Of a DNA stretch of 64,000 nt, positions 15,730 to 25,800 are shown piece after piece. The notes beneath the pieces were generated by a model, which did no database searches, was not told the DNA's origin, and was given only the letters and a program-made list of their open reading frames with translations. A program made the position numbers and the translations under genes. This DNA is from a virus. Position 1 is the stretch's first letter, and each line of letters opens with the position of its first letter. Location of the stretch: the IMG/VR virus record IMGVR_UViG_3300034111_001103, positions 104,935 through 168,934 of that record; one strand, given 5' to 3'.

Positions 15730-16162
15730 ACCATTAAGTAGGGAATTTTTGTTGGAAAGAGGTAAATGTTGCAAAAATTCTTGTAAAAATTGCCCCTGGG
15801 GTTTTGGTAAAAGATTAATAGATCGAATAACAAATTTACAATTAGAGCAAAATTTACTTATGTCAAAAGTAGATGATTTAATAAATAAAACTAAAAATAT
15901 GAATAAAAAAAAATATAATTACTCTAGTTATTGTTTAGGGAGTTCAATATCAATAAACAATAAGAAGTTAAATCATTTAGATTCTTCTCAAGATAACTCA
16001 TTATTACTACAAGAAACTGAAAAATTATTTAATAAATTACTATTAAAACATGGTTCATTTGAACTTTATAAAACATTATTACAAGCATATGGAGAATATG
16101 AATCTACAGAAGTCTGTGAACAATGTGGTAATTATGATGAAATTATTAATTTAGAAATATAA
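15722..16162 (+). CDS. DUF5522-like cysteine motif protein (146 aa)
   Basis: The N-terminus, SREFLLERGKCCKNSCKNCP followed by WGFGK, matches the short cysteine motif CCxxxCxxCP(Y/W) of the DUF5522 family of small bacterial proteins, where it probably holds zinc or an iron-sulphur centre. The rest is extra: a charged helix, a serine-rich linker and a terminal CEQCGNYDE, which adds another CxxC. It overlaps the glycosyltransferase gene by eight bases. Function unknown. Confidence 0.55.
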   Translation: MSKPLSREFLLERGKCCKNSCKNCPWGFGKRLIDRITNLQLEQNLLMSKVDDLINKTKNMNKKKYNYSSYCLGSSISINNKKLNHLDSSQDNSLLLQETEKLFNKLLLKHGSFELYKTLLQAYGEYESTEVCEQCGNYDEIINLEI

Positions 16163-16168
16163 TAAAAT

Positions 16169-16624
16169 ATGAATACAGAAGAAAAATACTATGTACCTGA
16201 TAGAGAAGATTTTAAAGAAGGTTTTGAATATGAAAAACTTTATAATACATACAGTCCTCCAGATTTTAAATTAACATCTAGTAATTGGCTTAAAGAGACT
16301 TTTGATGATTTTACTTCAGAAGAAAATTATCTTTTCAATAGACAACTTATGGATAATAATATAAGAGTACCTTTTCTAACAAAAGAAGATATTGAAAAAG
16401 AAGGTTGGGTATATAATGGTAAATCTATAGATTTATGGTTTTATAAAGAAGGAGAATTTGAAAGAACTTCTTATACTGTTTATAAAGTGACATTACATTA
16501 TAATTTAGAAGATAAATGGTTACTTATTTATTTAAAAGATAATGGAGAAGATGTATTAATATTTCAAGGTAAGTGTAGATGTATAAATGATTTTAAAACT
16601 GTTTGTAAACTATTAAATATATAA
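16169..16624 (+). CDS. Hypothetical protein (151 aa)
   Basis: An acidic protein of mixed fold. The C-terminal half (WVYNGKSIDLWFYKEG, then YTVYKVTLHYNLEDKWLLIY) is a run of beta strands, suggesting a small beta-sheet domain. The N-terminal half is aromatic and probably disordered (FEYEKLYNTYSPPDFKL). No family is recognised. Seven bases separate it from the gene before and three from the GT2 gene after. Confidence 0.55.
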   Translation: MNTEEKYYVPDREDFKEGFEYEKLYNTYSPPDFKLTSSNWLKETFDDFTSEENYLFNRQLMDNNIRVPFLTKEDIEKEGWVYNGKSIDLWFYKEGEFERTSYTVYKVTLHYNLEDKWLLIYLKDNGEDVLIFQGKCRCINDFKTVCKLLNI

Positions 16625-16627
16625 AAT

Positions 16628-17320
16628 ATGAATAATATACAAATTTTTGTTATCACATATAACGAGGAATATATGTTACCTTTCTTTATAAAATGGTATA
16701 GAGATAGATTTCCTGATTGTAAAATAGTTGTCTATGATAATATGTCAACAGATAACACAGTACAAATAGCTAAAGATAATAATTGTGAAGTGATACTTTA
16801 TGATACTAATAATCAACTTTCAGACAGTAAATACTTAGAAATAAAGAATAATTGTTGGAAAAATGCTACAACAGATTGGGTATTAGTGTGTGATGTAGAT
16901 GAACTATTAGACATTAAACCAGAAGATTTAAATACAGATCAAACATTATTTAAATCTAAAGGTTATAATATGTGTAATGTAAATAATGTTGAAGATATAT
17001 TAACTATTAAACATGGAATAGAAGCTGTACAATATGATAAAATATTATGTTTTAATAAATTATACATTAAGGAGATAAACTATACTCCAGGTTGTCATTC
17101 TTGTAATCCTATAGGGGATGTTATATATACTTCTAAAAGACCTAAACTATTACATATGAAGTTTATGAATGAAGATTTGTTGGTAGAAAAATATAAATCT
17201 TATGCTAGTAGACTTTCAGAAGAAAATTTAAAGCAAAATTGGGGTTATCATTACAAATCTGAAGAAGAAAATATCAAAAGAGATTATCAAAATCACCTTA
17301 AACAAGCAAAATTAATATGA
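16628..17320 (+). CDS. GT2-like (GT-A fold) glycosyltransferase (230 aa)
   Basis: The GT-A nucleotide-sugar site is clear: IFVITYNEEYMLPFFIKWY at the start, KIVVYDNMSTDNTVQIAKDN, and DWVLVCDVDELL containing the metal-binding DxD. A His-containing acceptor region (PGCHSCNP, PKLLHMKF) follows. This form resembles the 'glycosyltransferase family 2/92' proteins found in capsule and lipopolysaccharide clusters. It probably acts in the cytoplasm on an acceptor prepared by the neighbouring enzymes. It overlaps the methyltransferase gene by four bases. Confidence 0.8.
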   Translation: MNNIQIFVITYNEEYMLPFFIKWYRDRFPDCKIVVYDNMSTDNTVQIAKDNNCEVILYDTNNQLSDSKYLEIKNNCWKNATTDWVLVCDVDELLDIKPEDLNTDQTLFKSKGYNMCNVNNVEDILTIKHGIEAVQYDKILCFNKLYIKEINYTPGCHSCNPIGDVIYTSKRPKLLHMKFMNEDLLVEKYKSYASRLSEENLKQNWGYHYKSEEENIKRDYQNHLKQAKLI

Positions 17321-17889
17321 TAAAACATAACTATAAAGAAATAGAAGGTTGGTTTAATATGGAAGACCAATACTTAGAATTATTAGAAAATACTCCAGAA
17401 GGAGGAATATTTGTAGAATTAGGAGCTTATAAAGGAAAAAGTACTTCTTTTATAGTAACTGAAATGGTTAATAGAGGTAAAGACATAAAATTTTTTACAA
17501 TAGATACTTTTTTAGGAGATAGTGGTTCTACAGATCAAAAAGAAATAGAAGCTTATAAACAAGTAAACATTTCTAAAATGTATGAAGAATTTAAAGAAAA
17601 TACTGAACATTTAGAAGATAAATTTACAGTAATTAAAGACTATTCTTGGGAAGCTGCTAGATTATTTGAAGATAATAGTATAGATGTTTGTTTTTTAGAT
17701 GCCAGTCATGCAGAAAATTCAGTTTTTTTAGATCTTCAAGTATGGTATCCAAAAATTAAAAATAATGGTATTTTAGCTGGACATGATTATTATGCTTGGA
17801 CAGGCGTTCAAAATGCTTTTAAAAAATATTTTAAAAAAAATCCAGACAAAATTGAAAACGATTGCTGGTTTATTAAAATAATTAAATAA
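17317..17889 (+). CDS. Class I SAM-dependent methyltransferase (190 aa)
   Basis: The SAM site GIFVELGAYKGKST (about 29-42) follows the glycine-rich motif I pattern. FFTIDTFLGD gives the acidic residue of motif II, and DVCFLDASHAENSVFLDLQ with LAGHDY further on has the His/Asp arrangement of the class that methylates sugars and small molecules (Methyltransf_24-like). Its place between a GT2 enzyme and another methyltransferase suggests sugar O-methylation. It overlaps the GT2 gene by four bases. Confidence 0.75.
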   Translation: MIKHNYKEIEGWFNMEDQYLELLENTPEGGIFVELGAYKGKSTSFIVTEMVNRGKDIKFFTIDTFLGDSGSTDQKEIEAYKQVNISKMYEEFKENTEHLEDKFTVIKDYSWEAARLFEDNSIDVCFLDASHAENSVFLDLQVWYPKIKNNGILAGHDYYAWTGVQNAFKKYFKKNPDKIENDCWFIKIIK

Positions 17890-17900
17890 TAAGTTAATTC

Positions 17901-19148
17901 ATGGATAAAATTTGTGGAATTTATAAAATAACTAGTCCTTCTAATAGAGTATATATTGGACAATCTAGAAATTACAATAAAAGAATAAATGGATATAAAA
18001 AATATAATTGTAAGGGACAACCAAAATTATATAATTCTTTAAAAAAATATGGTTTTAAAAATCATATAGTTGAATTAGTTCATGAATTAACTTTAGATAT
18101 TGATCAAAAAGATTTAAATTATTGGGAACTTTTTTATTATAATAAATATAAAAATGAAGGTTTTCATTTATTAAATTTAAGAGAATGTGGTGCTAATGGT
18201 AAATTTTCAGAAGAATCTCGATTAAAAATGAGCATTTCTGGTAAAAATAAAATAATAACAGAAGAACATAAAAGAAATATGGGGTTAGCTCAAAAAGGCA
18301 GAAAACATACTGAAGAAACTAAAAAGAAAATGAGTGCCTGGCAAAAAGGAACTATTTTAGGTACAGGTAAACCTATTTTAAAACTTGATTTAAATATGAA
18401 TTTAATAAAAGAATATGCTTCTGTAACTCATGCTCAAAGAGAAGAAAATATACCAAAACAAAATATAACAGAATGTTGTAAGAAAAATTTACAAAAATTA
18501 AAAACAAAAATTAGAAATAAAACAAATAAATTTACATGTAGAGGGTTTATTTGGGAATATAAAAACAAAGATAATATGAAAGAAATAAGTGAAACAGGTT
18601 ATTGGAATGGAGAAACAGCTCATATTCATCATGTACATTGTAAAGAACTAAGTAAATGGATATGTGAGTTTTTAGAAGAAAATGTAGGTCTAGATTGTCC
18701 TATAAGAGATCTGGCATGTGGATTGGGGAATTATCTTAGAGATTTAGATAATGAAGGTTTTATAAATTTAGCAGGATTTGAAGCTGATCTTCCAAAACAT
18801 AAAGTATTTGATAATATTTTACAACAAGATTTAACTATACCTTTTACTATATCTCCTAAAGGAGTAGTTATAAGTCTTGAATGTGGAGAACATATTAATC
18901 AAATATATATGGATAAATATATAGACAATATATGTAATAATTGTAATAATTATCTTATTATGTCTTGGGCTATAAGAGGGCAAGAAGGATTTGGTCATGT
19001 TAATTGTCTTGACAATCATGAAGTTATACCATTAATAGAAGAAAAGGGTTTTAAATTAATGGAAAAAGAAACAGAGGAAGTTAGAAATATAGATCTTTCA
19101 GAAGCTCCTTGGTTTAAGAATACATTATTAATATTTAAAAAAGTATAG
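17901..19148 (+). CDS. GIY-YIG homing endonuclease fused to a methyltransferase (415 aa)
   Basis: Residues 1-90 are a GIY-YIG nuclease: CGIYKI and VYIGQSRNYNKR, then a conserved Glu in YWELFYYNKY. Residues about 110-225 are NUMOD3/IENR-type DNA-binding repeats (MSISGKNK, MGLAQKGRKHTEETKKKMS) ending in the typical GFIWEYKNK. The frame continues without a stop into Met226 (18576) and a SAM methyltransferase whose motif I is DLACGLGN (270-277), with GEHIN further on. Normally such endonucleases are separate mobile genes. Here the reading frame joins the two. Translation may also restart at Met226, giving a stand-alone methyltransferase of 190 residues. Confidence 0.75.
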   Translation: MDKICGIYKITSPSNRVYIGQSRNYNKRINGYKKYNCKGQPKLYNSLKKYGFKNHIVELVHELTLDIDQKDLNYWELFYYNKYKNEGFHLLNLRECGANGKFSEESRLKMSISGKNKIITEEHKRNMGLAQKGRKHTEETKKKMSAWQKGTILGTGKPILKLDLNMNLIKEYASVTHAQREENIPKQNITECCKKNLQKLKTKIRNKTNKFTCRGFIWEYKNKDNMKEISETGYWNGETAHIHHVHCKELSKWICEFLEENVGLDCPIRDLACGLGNYLRDLDNEGFINLAGFEADLPKHKVFDNILQQDLTIPFTISPKGVVISLECGEHINQIYMDKYIDNICNNCNNYLIMSWAIRGQEGFGHVNCLDNHEVIPLIEEKGFKLMEKETEEVRNIDLSEAPWFKNTLLIFKKV

Positions 19149-19150
19149 AT

Positions 19151-19363
19151 ATGAAAGAAAATATAGTTTTAAAAATAACATTTAAAGAAGATTTATTAAA
19201 ACAAAATGATTATGAAATAATGTACACTAAGGGTAATATTGATAAACTTAAATTACCTAAACTTGATAAAACAATGGTATATTATTTAAAAGATATGTCA
19301 GAATTTCCTGAAGTTATAGGTTATTTTAACTTAGATGAAATAGAAAGTATTCAATTTAAATAA
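19151..19363 (+). CDS. Hypothetical protein (70 aa)
   Basis: The last gene of the + block, two bases after the methyltransferase fusion. It starts with a beta-like segment (NIVLKITFKEDLLKQNDYEI) and contains LPKLDKTMVYYLKDMSEFPE. No family is recognised. A strong terminator follows within 15 bases. Confidence 0.55.
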   Translation: MKENIVLKITFKEDLLKQNDYEIMYTKGNIDKLKLPKLDKTMVYYLKDMSEFPEVIGYFNLDEIESIQFK

Positions 19364-19374
19364 TACAAAAAAAC

Positions 19375-19410
19375 AAAAGACCTACTAAATTAATAGTAGG
19401 TCTTTTTTTT
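19375..19410. terminator. Strong hairpin terminator between convergent blocks
   Basis: A perfect stem AAAAGACCTACTA / TAGTAGGTCTTTT (19375-19387 and 19394-19406) with a six-base loop is followed by T's to 19410. The A tract on the left gives a matching T run on the other strand, so it can stop transcription from both directions. It lies between the ends of the 70-aa (+) and 98-aa (-) genes. The rest of the 100-base gap holds nothing else I can identify. Confidence 0.85.
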
Positions 19411-19463
19411 CATTAACATTAAAATTACAGCAAAACATGAAAAGTATTAAAACAAAAAAGTTA

Positions 19464-19760
19464 TTATTTCTGAATATTATTTCTAGTGAAGAATTCTTCT
19501 TTTAGGGTTTTATCTTCGTTAAGATCTGAAGCAGTATAGAGTAATAGATTTTTCTCTTCTATATTTCTATCTTTTATAGCATTTATGATAGCTACTGGTT
19601 CTTCAAATATTTGAAGAAAGTGTTGTAAAGCCATAAATTCTCTAGGTTGTAATGTGATTAGTTTATCTGTAGTTACATATCCTATTGGAGCTTCATTTAA
19701 GATTTGTGGTATATCTTGTATGTCATTTGTTAAAATATCAGGATTATCTGTTGGTGTCAT
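19464..19760 (-). CDS. Hypothetical protein (98 aa), last gene of the - block
   Basis: A soluble, acidic, helical protein (LQPREFMALQHFLQIFEEPV, then AIINAIKDRNIEEKN). No family is recognised. It follows the giant polyvalent gene with a 69-base gap that carries a promoter-like site, so it may be expressed separately from the giant genes. Confidence 0.55.
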   Translation of the reverse strand: MTPTDNPDILTNDIQDIPQILNEAPIGYVTTDKLITLQPREFMALQHFLQIFEEPVAIINAIKDRNIEEKNLLLYTASDLNEDKTLKEEFFTRNNIQK

Positions 19761-19791
19761 ATATTTTTTGTTTTAATTGTTTAATAATTTG

Positions 19792-19822
19792 TAAAAGTAA
19801 TAATAAAAATTGATATAACCAA
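19792..19822 (-). promoter_or_regulatory. Bacteroidetes-type promoter candidate
   Basis: On the - strand TTGG (19819-19822), 19 bases, then TACTTTTA (19792-19799), fitting TTGG-N19-TAnnTTTR with one change in the last base. It lies 31 bases upstream of the ATG at 19760. The TTGG box and spacing are the same as at 6581-6611 and 45072-45102. Confidence 0.45.
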
Positions 19823-19829
19823 ATTTATT

Positions 19830-22800
19830 TTATTGTATTTTTGGTCTACGAGCATCTAATAGTTTTCTATAACTAGGAGATATTTGTTTTACTATTTTAT
19901 TTATACCTTTTGCTGGAGTAGCATTTAATTGTTTATCTATAACTCTATTTGTTTTTAAAGCTTCATCATCTCCTGTTAAAGTAAAATATGTTTCTTTTAG
20001 AGGAGCATATATATAAGAATCTATTAAATTCCAGGCAGTTCCTATGGTTGGAATAGGTCCTTGTAAAAGCATTATTTTTAATTGTTCAGGGTTAAACACA
20101 AAAGATTGCTCTCTAAGGGATCTTGTAAGAACTACTATTACTATATCTAAAGTAGTACGATAGGTATCTTTTTCTTTGTTATCATCATCATCTCCTCCTA
20201 CTATAAAAGGTAATATAAATTTAGCTAGTAAAAATAGAGTTAAAAGAGACTTTGCTTCTTTTAAAGAATTTTCATATTGTCTAACATAAAATCTAATAAA
20301 TTCAGCTTCAGTTACTTTAAGATTTTTAGATGTTTTTTTGAAAAACTCTACTTGCATTACTTTATATCTTTCTTTAGCTATATCTTCTAAGGTTATAGTA
20401 TTGTTTTTATTGACACTTTTTCTAACTATTTCTGGTAATACGGAACTCATATTATGAAATACTAGGAAAGGTATATGTTTTCCATAACTAGCAAATAATA
20501 AATCAAGGGATAATCTCATTCTACCCCATTCTAATAAATTAGTGTTTTTGTTAACATTAAAAGGTTCTAACCTTGTAGCTATAGTCTCTCCTAACCATTT
20601 TTTATGTTGAGTTACAAACTTAGCCCACCATTTAGTCATAAAAGTATTAATATCTTGTTCACTGTAGTTACCTAGAGTTTTAGCTATAGTATCTTCTATG
20701 ATGGAAGTTAGGAGGATATTATTTTTAGCATCTAAATTTAAAGAGTTAGTACTCACTAAATTATAAAGACTATTTGTTTTTTTATACTCTTTTATTTCTT
20801 TATCTATCTTTTTAGCTAATTTAATTCTTTCTTCTTTAGGTAAATTATACCTATCTGGGTATTTATTGTTTATAAAATCTTCTACAGAGATAATATTATT
20901 ATTTTCATCTACAGTAGTACCATAGTATATACTAGCTATAATTTTACTTTGTATAATATGATCTCCAGCAGAATAAAGGAATAAAGAAGCTTTTGTTACA
21001 TTTATATATCTTTTTTCAGTAGTTTTATACTTATTAGTGGTATATACTTGATCAGACATTTCTACAAAAGGATTAAACATTTTATTCAGTTTTGTAAAGT
21101 TTTTTACATTTACAGCTGTGTTTTTATCTTTTATAGCAGGTAATATGCTATTTTGAAAATCACTACTATTATAATAAGTATTATTTGTTAAGGTAGAGTT
21201 AGTTAAACCTGCCACTAAATTGGTTAGAGGAGCTGTGTAAGTAAAACCTAAGTTAACTTGAGTAGTTAAACTATACAACCAATTAACAATATTTATTAAT
21301 GCCCCTTTAGGAGCTAATTTATCATTATATAAATAATAATCAATATGTCTATTTAAGTCTCTAAGAGTACCTTTATCTCCTTCAGTTATACCTAATTTTT
21401 TATTATCATCATAATAAGGCATACCACTATCATCTAAAGGTAAAGTAATATTTCCTTTAGAATTATCTGTGTTTATCTCTTTTGTTTTGTTGTTTTCTAC
21501 TATAGAAAGTAATTGAAATCTAGATTCATATTCTTTTAGTATTTTATACTCAATTACATGATGACCAAATACTGAGAATATATAAAATAAATCTTTGGAA
21601 AGACTCATATCATATAATACTTTTTCTTTGTTATATCTTTCTTGATATGCTTCTGGAGATTCTAAAGGTTTTCTCTTAAGGAAAAAAGTATTGTTATATT
21701 TACTTCTAATTTTCTTTTTATCTTTGTTAGTAAAAGGATCTGATATATTTTGAGAAGAATAAGTATTAGTTAAAAATCTATCATAAAAAGCATAGAATTT
21801 ACTTAAAATATAGTTTTTAAATAAACCAGCTTTTAGGTAAGTAAATATTTTAAAAGAATCATTTTTAACTTCTGGAAGATTGTTTAAAGATTCTATCATA
21901 CCTGAATCTTTAGCATCTGTTAAAATATCTTGTAATTGATTGTAAAAATCAAAAACTTCTTTATTTTCAGGTTTTAATAATTCTCTATATTCATCACTTA
22001 TCCATTTATCTTCATTAATTGTTTGAAATAATAATTCATTTTTATTAAAACCAGATGTTTGTAATGCTTTTGGATTAGTAAAAATATTATGTCTATATTC
22101 CCATTCTTCTAGTTTTTTTGCTTGTATATCTGCATTTTCAAAAGGATCTGCATCAAAAATATAATTATCTACTACTTCTTTATAAGCTTTGTAAGCTTCT
22201 TCATAAAGTTGAACATATTTTTTAATATCATAATTTTCTTTGATAAAGGGAGTTATATAAGCTCTATATTCTTTTGAAATTTGAGTTATTCTTTCTTTAG
22301 AACTTAATTGAATAGATACACCTTTAATAATATCTCTATGTTTTTTAATAGCTTCTTCTTTCTTATCAAAAAGAGTTTGAAAATATTCTTTTTTATATTT
22401 ATAGATTAGTCTTCTATTTACTTTATCATATACTTTAGAATAAACACCTTCTAAGTTAGTTTTATTGGTTTTTACCCAAGATTGTAAACCAACCATTAAT
22501 TTTTCCATTTTACTATCAAAAGATTGTACTTCTTGCTCTTTTAAATAGTTAATCATTTTTTGTAATCTAGTAAACATTTGTAAAGATAATTCTGGTCTAG
22601 AATATAAACTATAAGAATTAATCATTGTAGAAGATTTTACATCTATATCAGAAACATTATCATCCATTCCTAATATTGTACCTACTTGATTCATAGTTTT
22701 AGTAACAGCTACTGTTAATTTTTCTTCACTTATAGTAATTTTAGCTTTTACACTATTTATACTTTTAACCAATTCAGGAGACATATCTTTATGAATAGTT

Positions 22801-25800
22801 TCTAATTCTCCTAATGTAGGAAAAACTTTTAAGAAAGAACTTAAGAAATTATGATTTTCATACATTTTATCAAAATATAACCTAAGTTCTTGTTGTTGTT
22901 CTGGAATTAAATCTGATAAATTTTTATTATCTTTTAAGAAAGAAAAAGTTTTTTTAGATAATTCATTTATATTAAATAATTCATCTTCAAATACAGTTAT
23001 TAGTAGATTAGTAGTTTTTTTACTTCTTAATTCTTGTATTGTTTTATCAGTTCTTTGAATTTGATCTAGAAGTCTATCTCTATCTAAAGTAGTTGATTGT
23101 GCTCTTTGTTCTAAAGAGTGAGCTTTATAAGCCTCTAGTTTCTCTATTAAAGTATTTAGAAAAGAAATAGGTTTACCTGTAATGTCATCAAAAACTTCTT
23201 CATTTGAAGTAGATATTGGTAGTAAATAAGATTTAGCTTCTTTGTTAGGGTCAACATTTCCTATTTCTAGAGAAGTTAACCTAATGACTAAGTTTTTAGG
23301 GTCTTCAAAAGATTTACTTTTATTTATTTTTTTAGTAGTATTTTCTACTATAATAGGTATAGTTCGAGTTTGTCTAAAGTTTTTAACACCTACACTTAAT
23401 AATGCTTGTTTATATAAAGCTAATTGTTGTCTATGTACTTGTTTAGTTAAAGCATGAACATCTTCTCTTTTCATAGATTTACCTCCTATATTATAAGATA
23501 AATCCATTGATTTCCAATCTAATATATCTACTTGACCTGTAGGTAATATTGCTAAGAAATCTATAGTTCCTGCATATCCATATACTTCATTAACTATTTT
23601 AGTTTCTACCATAAATCTAGTATCTTTTGGATAAGATATTAGTCTTTCTTTTAGATGTTTTTCTAATATATTATAGTATTTTTCAGGAATAGCAATATTT
23701 TGGGGTCTATCTTCAGGAGTTACTTTTAAAAATCCTGTTTCTTTATCAATATGTCTTCCTATAATTTCTTCTATAGTAGAGTGAATTTCAGTACCTTTTT
23801 TCATTTTTTCTTCTTTAATGAAGGCAGTTATCTCTGTTTCATCTATAGTTTTATAGTTACCTATATTAGTTTTTATTTCATTTAGCACAGTACTAACTCT
23901 TTTTTTCATACCTGTACCAGTAACATAATAAGTAACTTCCTCTTCTTTACCTGTTTCAGGATTAATTTCTCTAGCTACTACAAGAGAAGTTTCTTCATTT
24001 ATTTTCTTTAGAAGATCAAAAATCTCTTTAGAGTCTTTTAGAGAAGGTATAATAAGATGATAATCTTCTACAGAGGCTACTCCAAATGCTTTCTTAGTTT
24101 TAGCCATAGTACTAGAAAATATATTTGCTTTACTCATTTTTTTAGAGTAAAAAACACCATCACCTAATTTATCTACATCTTCTTTATTAATAAGATTATC
24201 TTTAGTAACTATATCATTAGCAAATTCTTCAAAAAGATCTCTTTGATATGCAGGTATTTTAGAAAATAAGTTTGTAATAAAATCACTTACTTTATCCCAT
24301 AAAGCTCCAAATATATTTTTAGTATCATTTATATTAGTGTTATCTACTAGTTTTGCTACTAAAAGTTTTACCACAGCTTCTTTTTTAAGCTTAGCTATAT
24401 CAGGTTTACCTTCTTTAGTTTGATACTCAGGATCATCTTTATAGTTATCTAAAACTTCTTTGTAAATACCAAATTTCCATATCTCTGAAATCATTTTATC
24501 ATATAGAGTAGGATCTTTTTGTTCTATAATATTAATAATTAAGTGGATAACTTCTTCTGTAAAATTGTCCTCTGTTAATTCTCCTTTAGAGAAAGATATT
24601 AACTTTTGTAACATATCTACTTTAGCTAGAGTATCTTTAGGTAGATCAGCATCTCTTTCAATAGTAATACCTAAGATTTTTAGTATTTCTTGTAGTTTCT
24701 TTTTTACTTCAGATTCTTTAATTTCTACTAAGTCATCTGTAGTATTATCTTTTGAAGAAGTAACTTCTTGTTCTATTACTATAGGAGTATTTAATATTTT
24801 TCTTACTTCAGTATCAGTACTAGTATCAGTATTATTTTCATTATTTTGATTACTACCTTTATTAACAAAATCTTTAAATCTTTCTATGTCTTGTTTAGAA
24901 CCTAATATATGTATTTGTTCTGGTTCAAATACTATATAGTCTTTATATAAATCATAATCTGCAATAACAGAATCAATATTTCTATCAGTATATCCTTTAG
25001 CTTTTTCATAGGTCATATCAGAAAGAACTCTTGCTCTATCGTTGCTTATGTTTTTAAACCCTAAAAATTCTTTAACATTTAAAATAGCGTTTATTTTATT
25101 TTTACCATAATCTTTTATACGACTTAGATCGTTACTGAAAAAATAAGCATTAGCTGTGTTAGATATTTCCCTGTTAGGTATTTTTTCAATATTTTTAGAA
25201 AATGATTCAAATATTTTATCAGTACCATGATAAACAATATTTTTTACAACTGAATTTGGGAATATTTGATCTAAGTATTGAGAGTATTGTTGTAAAGCTT
25301 GTTGTTTTTGTTGTGGTGTTATTTGGGCAATGCTATTAACTTCATATAAATTAGTATTGTTAAATACAATAAAATCGCTTTTACCCCCTGTTACAAATGA
25401 TGGAGGTAATATTTCTATAGCATCGTACTGATTATAAACTTCTTTTAATTTTAATTGATTTTTAGAATACTCATCATAAGAAATAGTTTTTACATTTTTA
25501 ACATTTGCAAAAACAGTTAAAATTTTAGAAGAAGTTGCCACATGTGTTGTACTTTTATCTTGAGATAAATATATACCTTGATATTGAGGTTCTTGGTAAG
25601 GATGCTTATTATTAACCAATGATTTTCTTTTATCTCCTACATAAAGTGGTTGCTGTATTGCAGAATTAATAAAAGGATTTATTAAATTATTAGTATTAGC
25701 ATCTTTTACTTCTAATAATTTTTTATCTGCTTTTATTTTTTCTCCTAAAATTTCAAAATTATCAGTTTTTAAATTTGATAATAATACATTTAAACTAATT

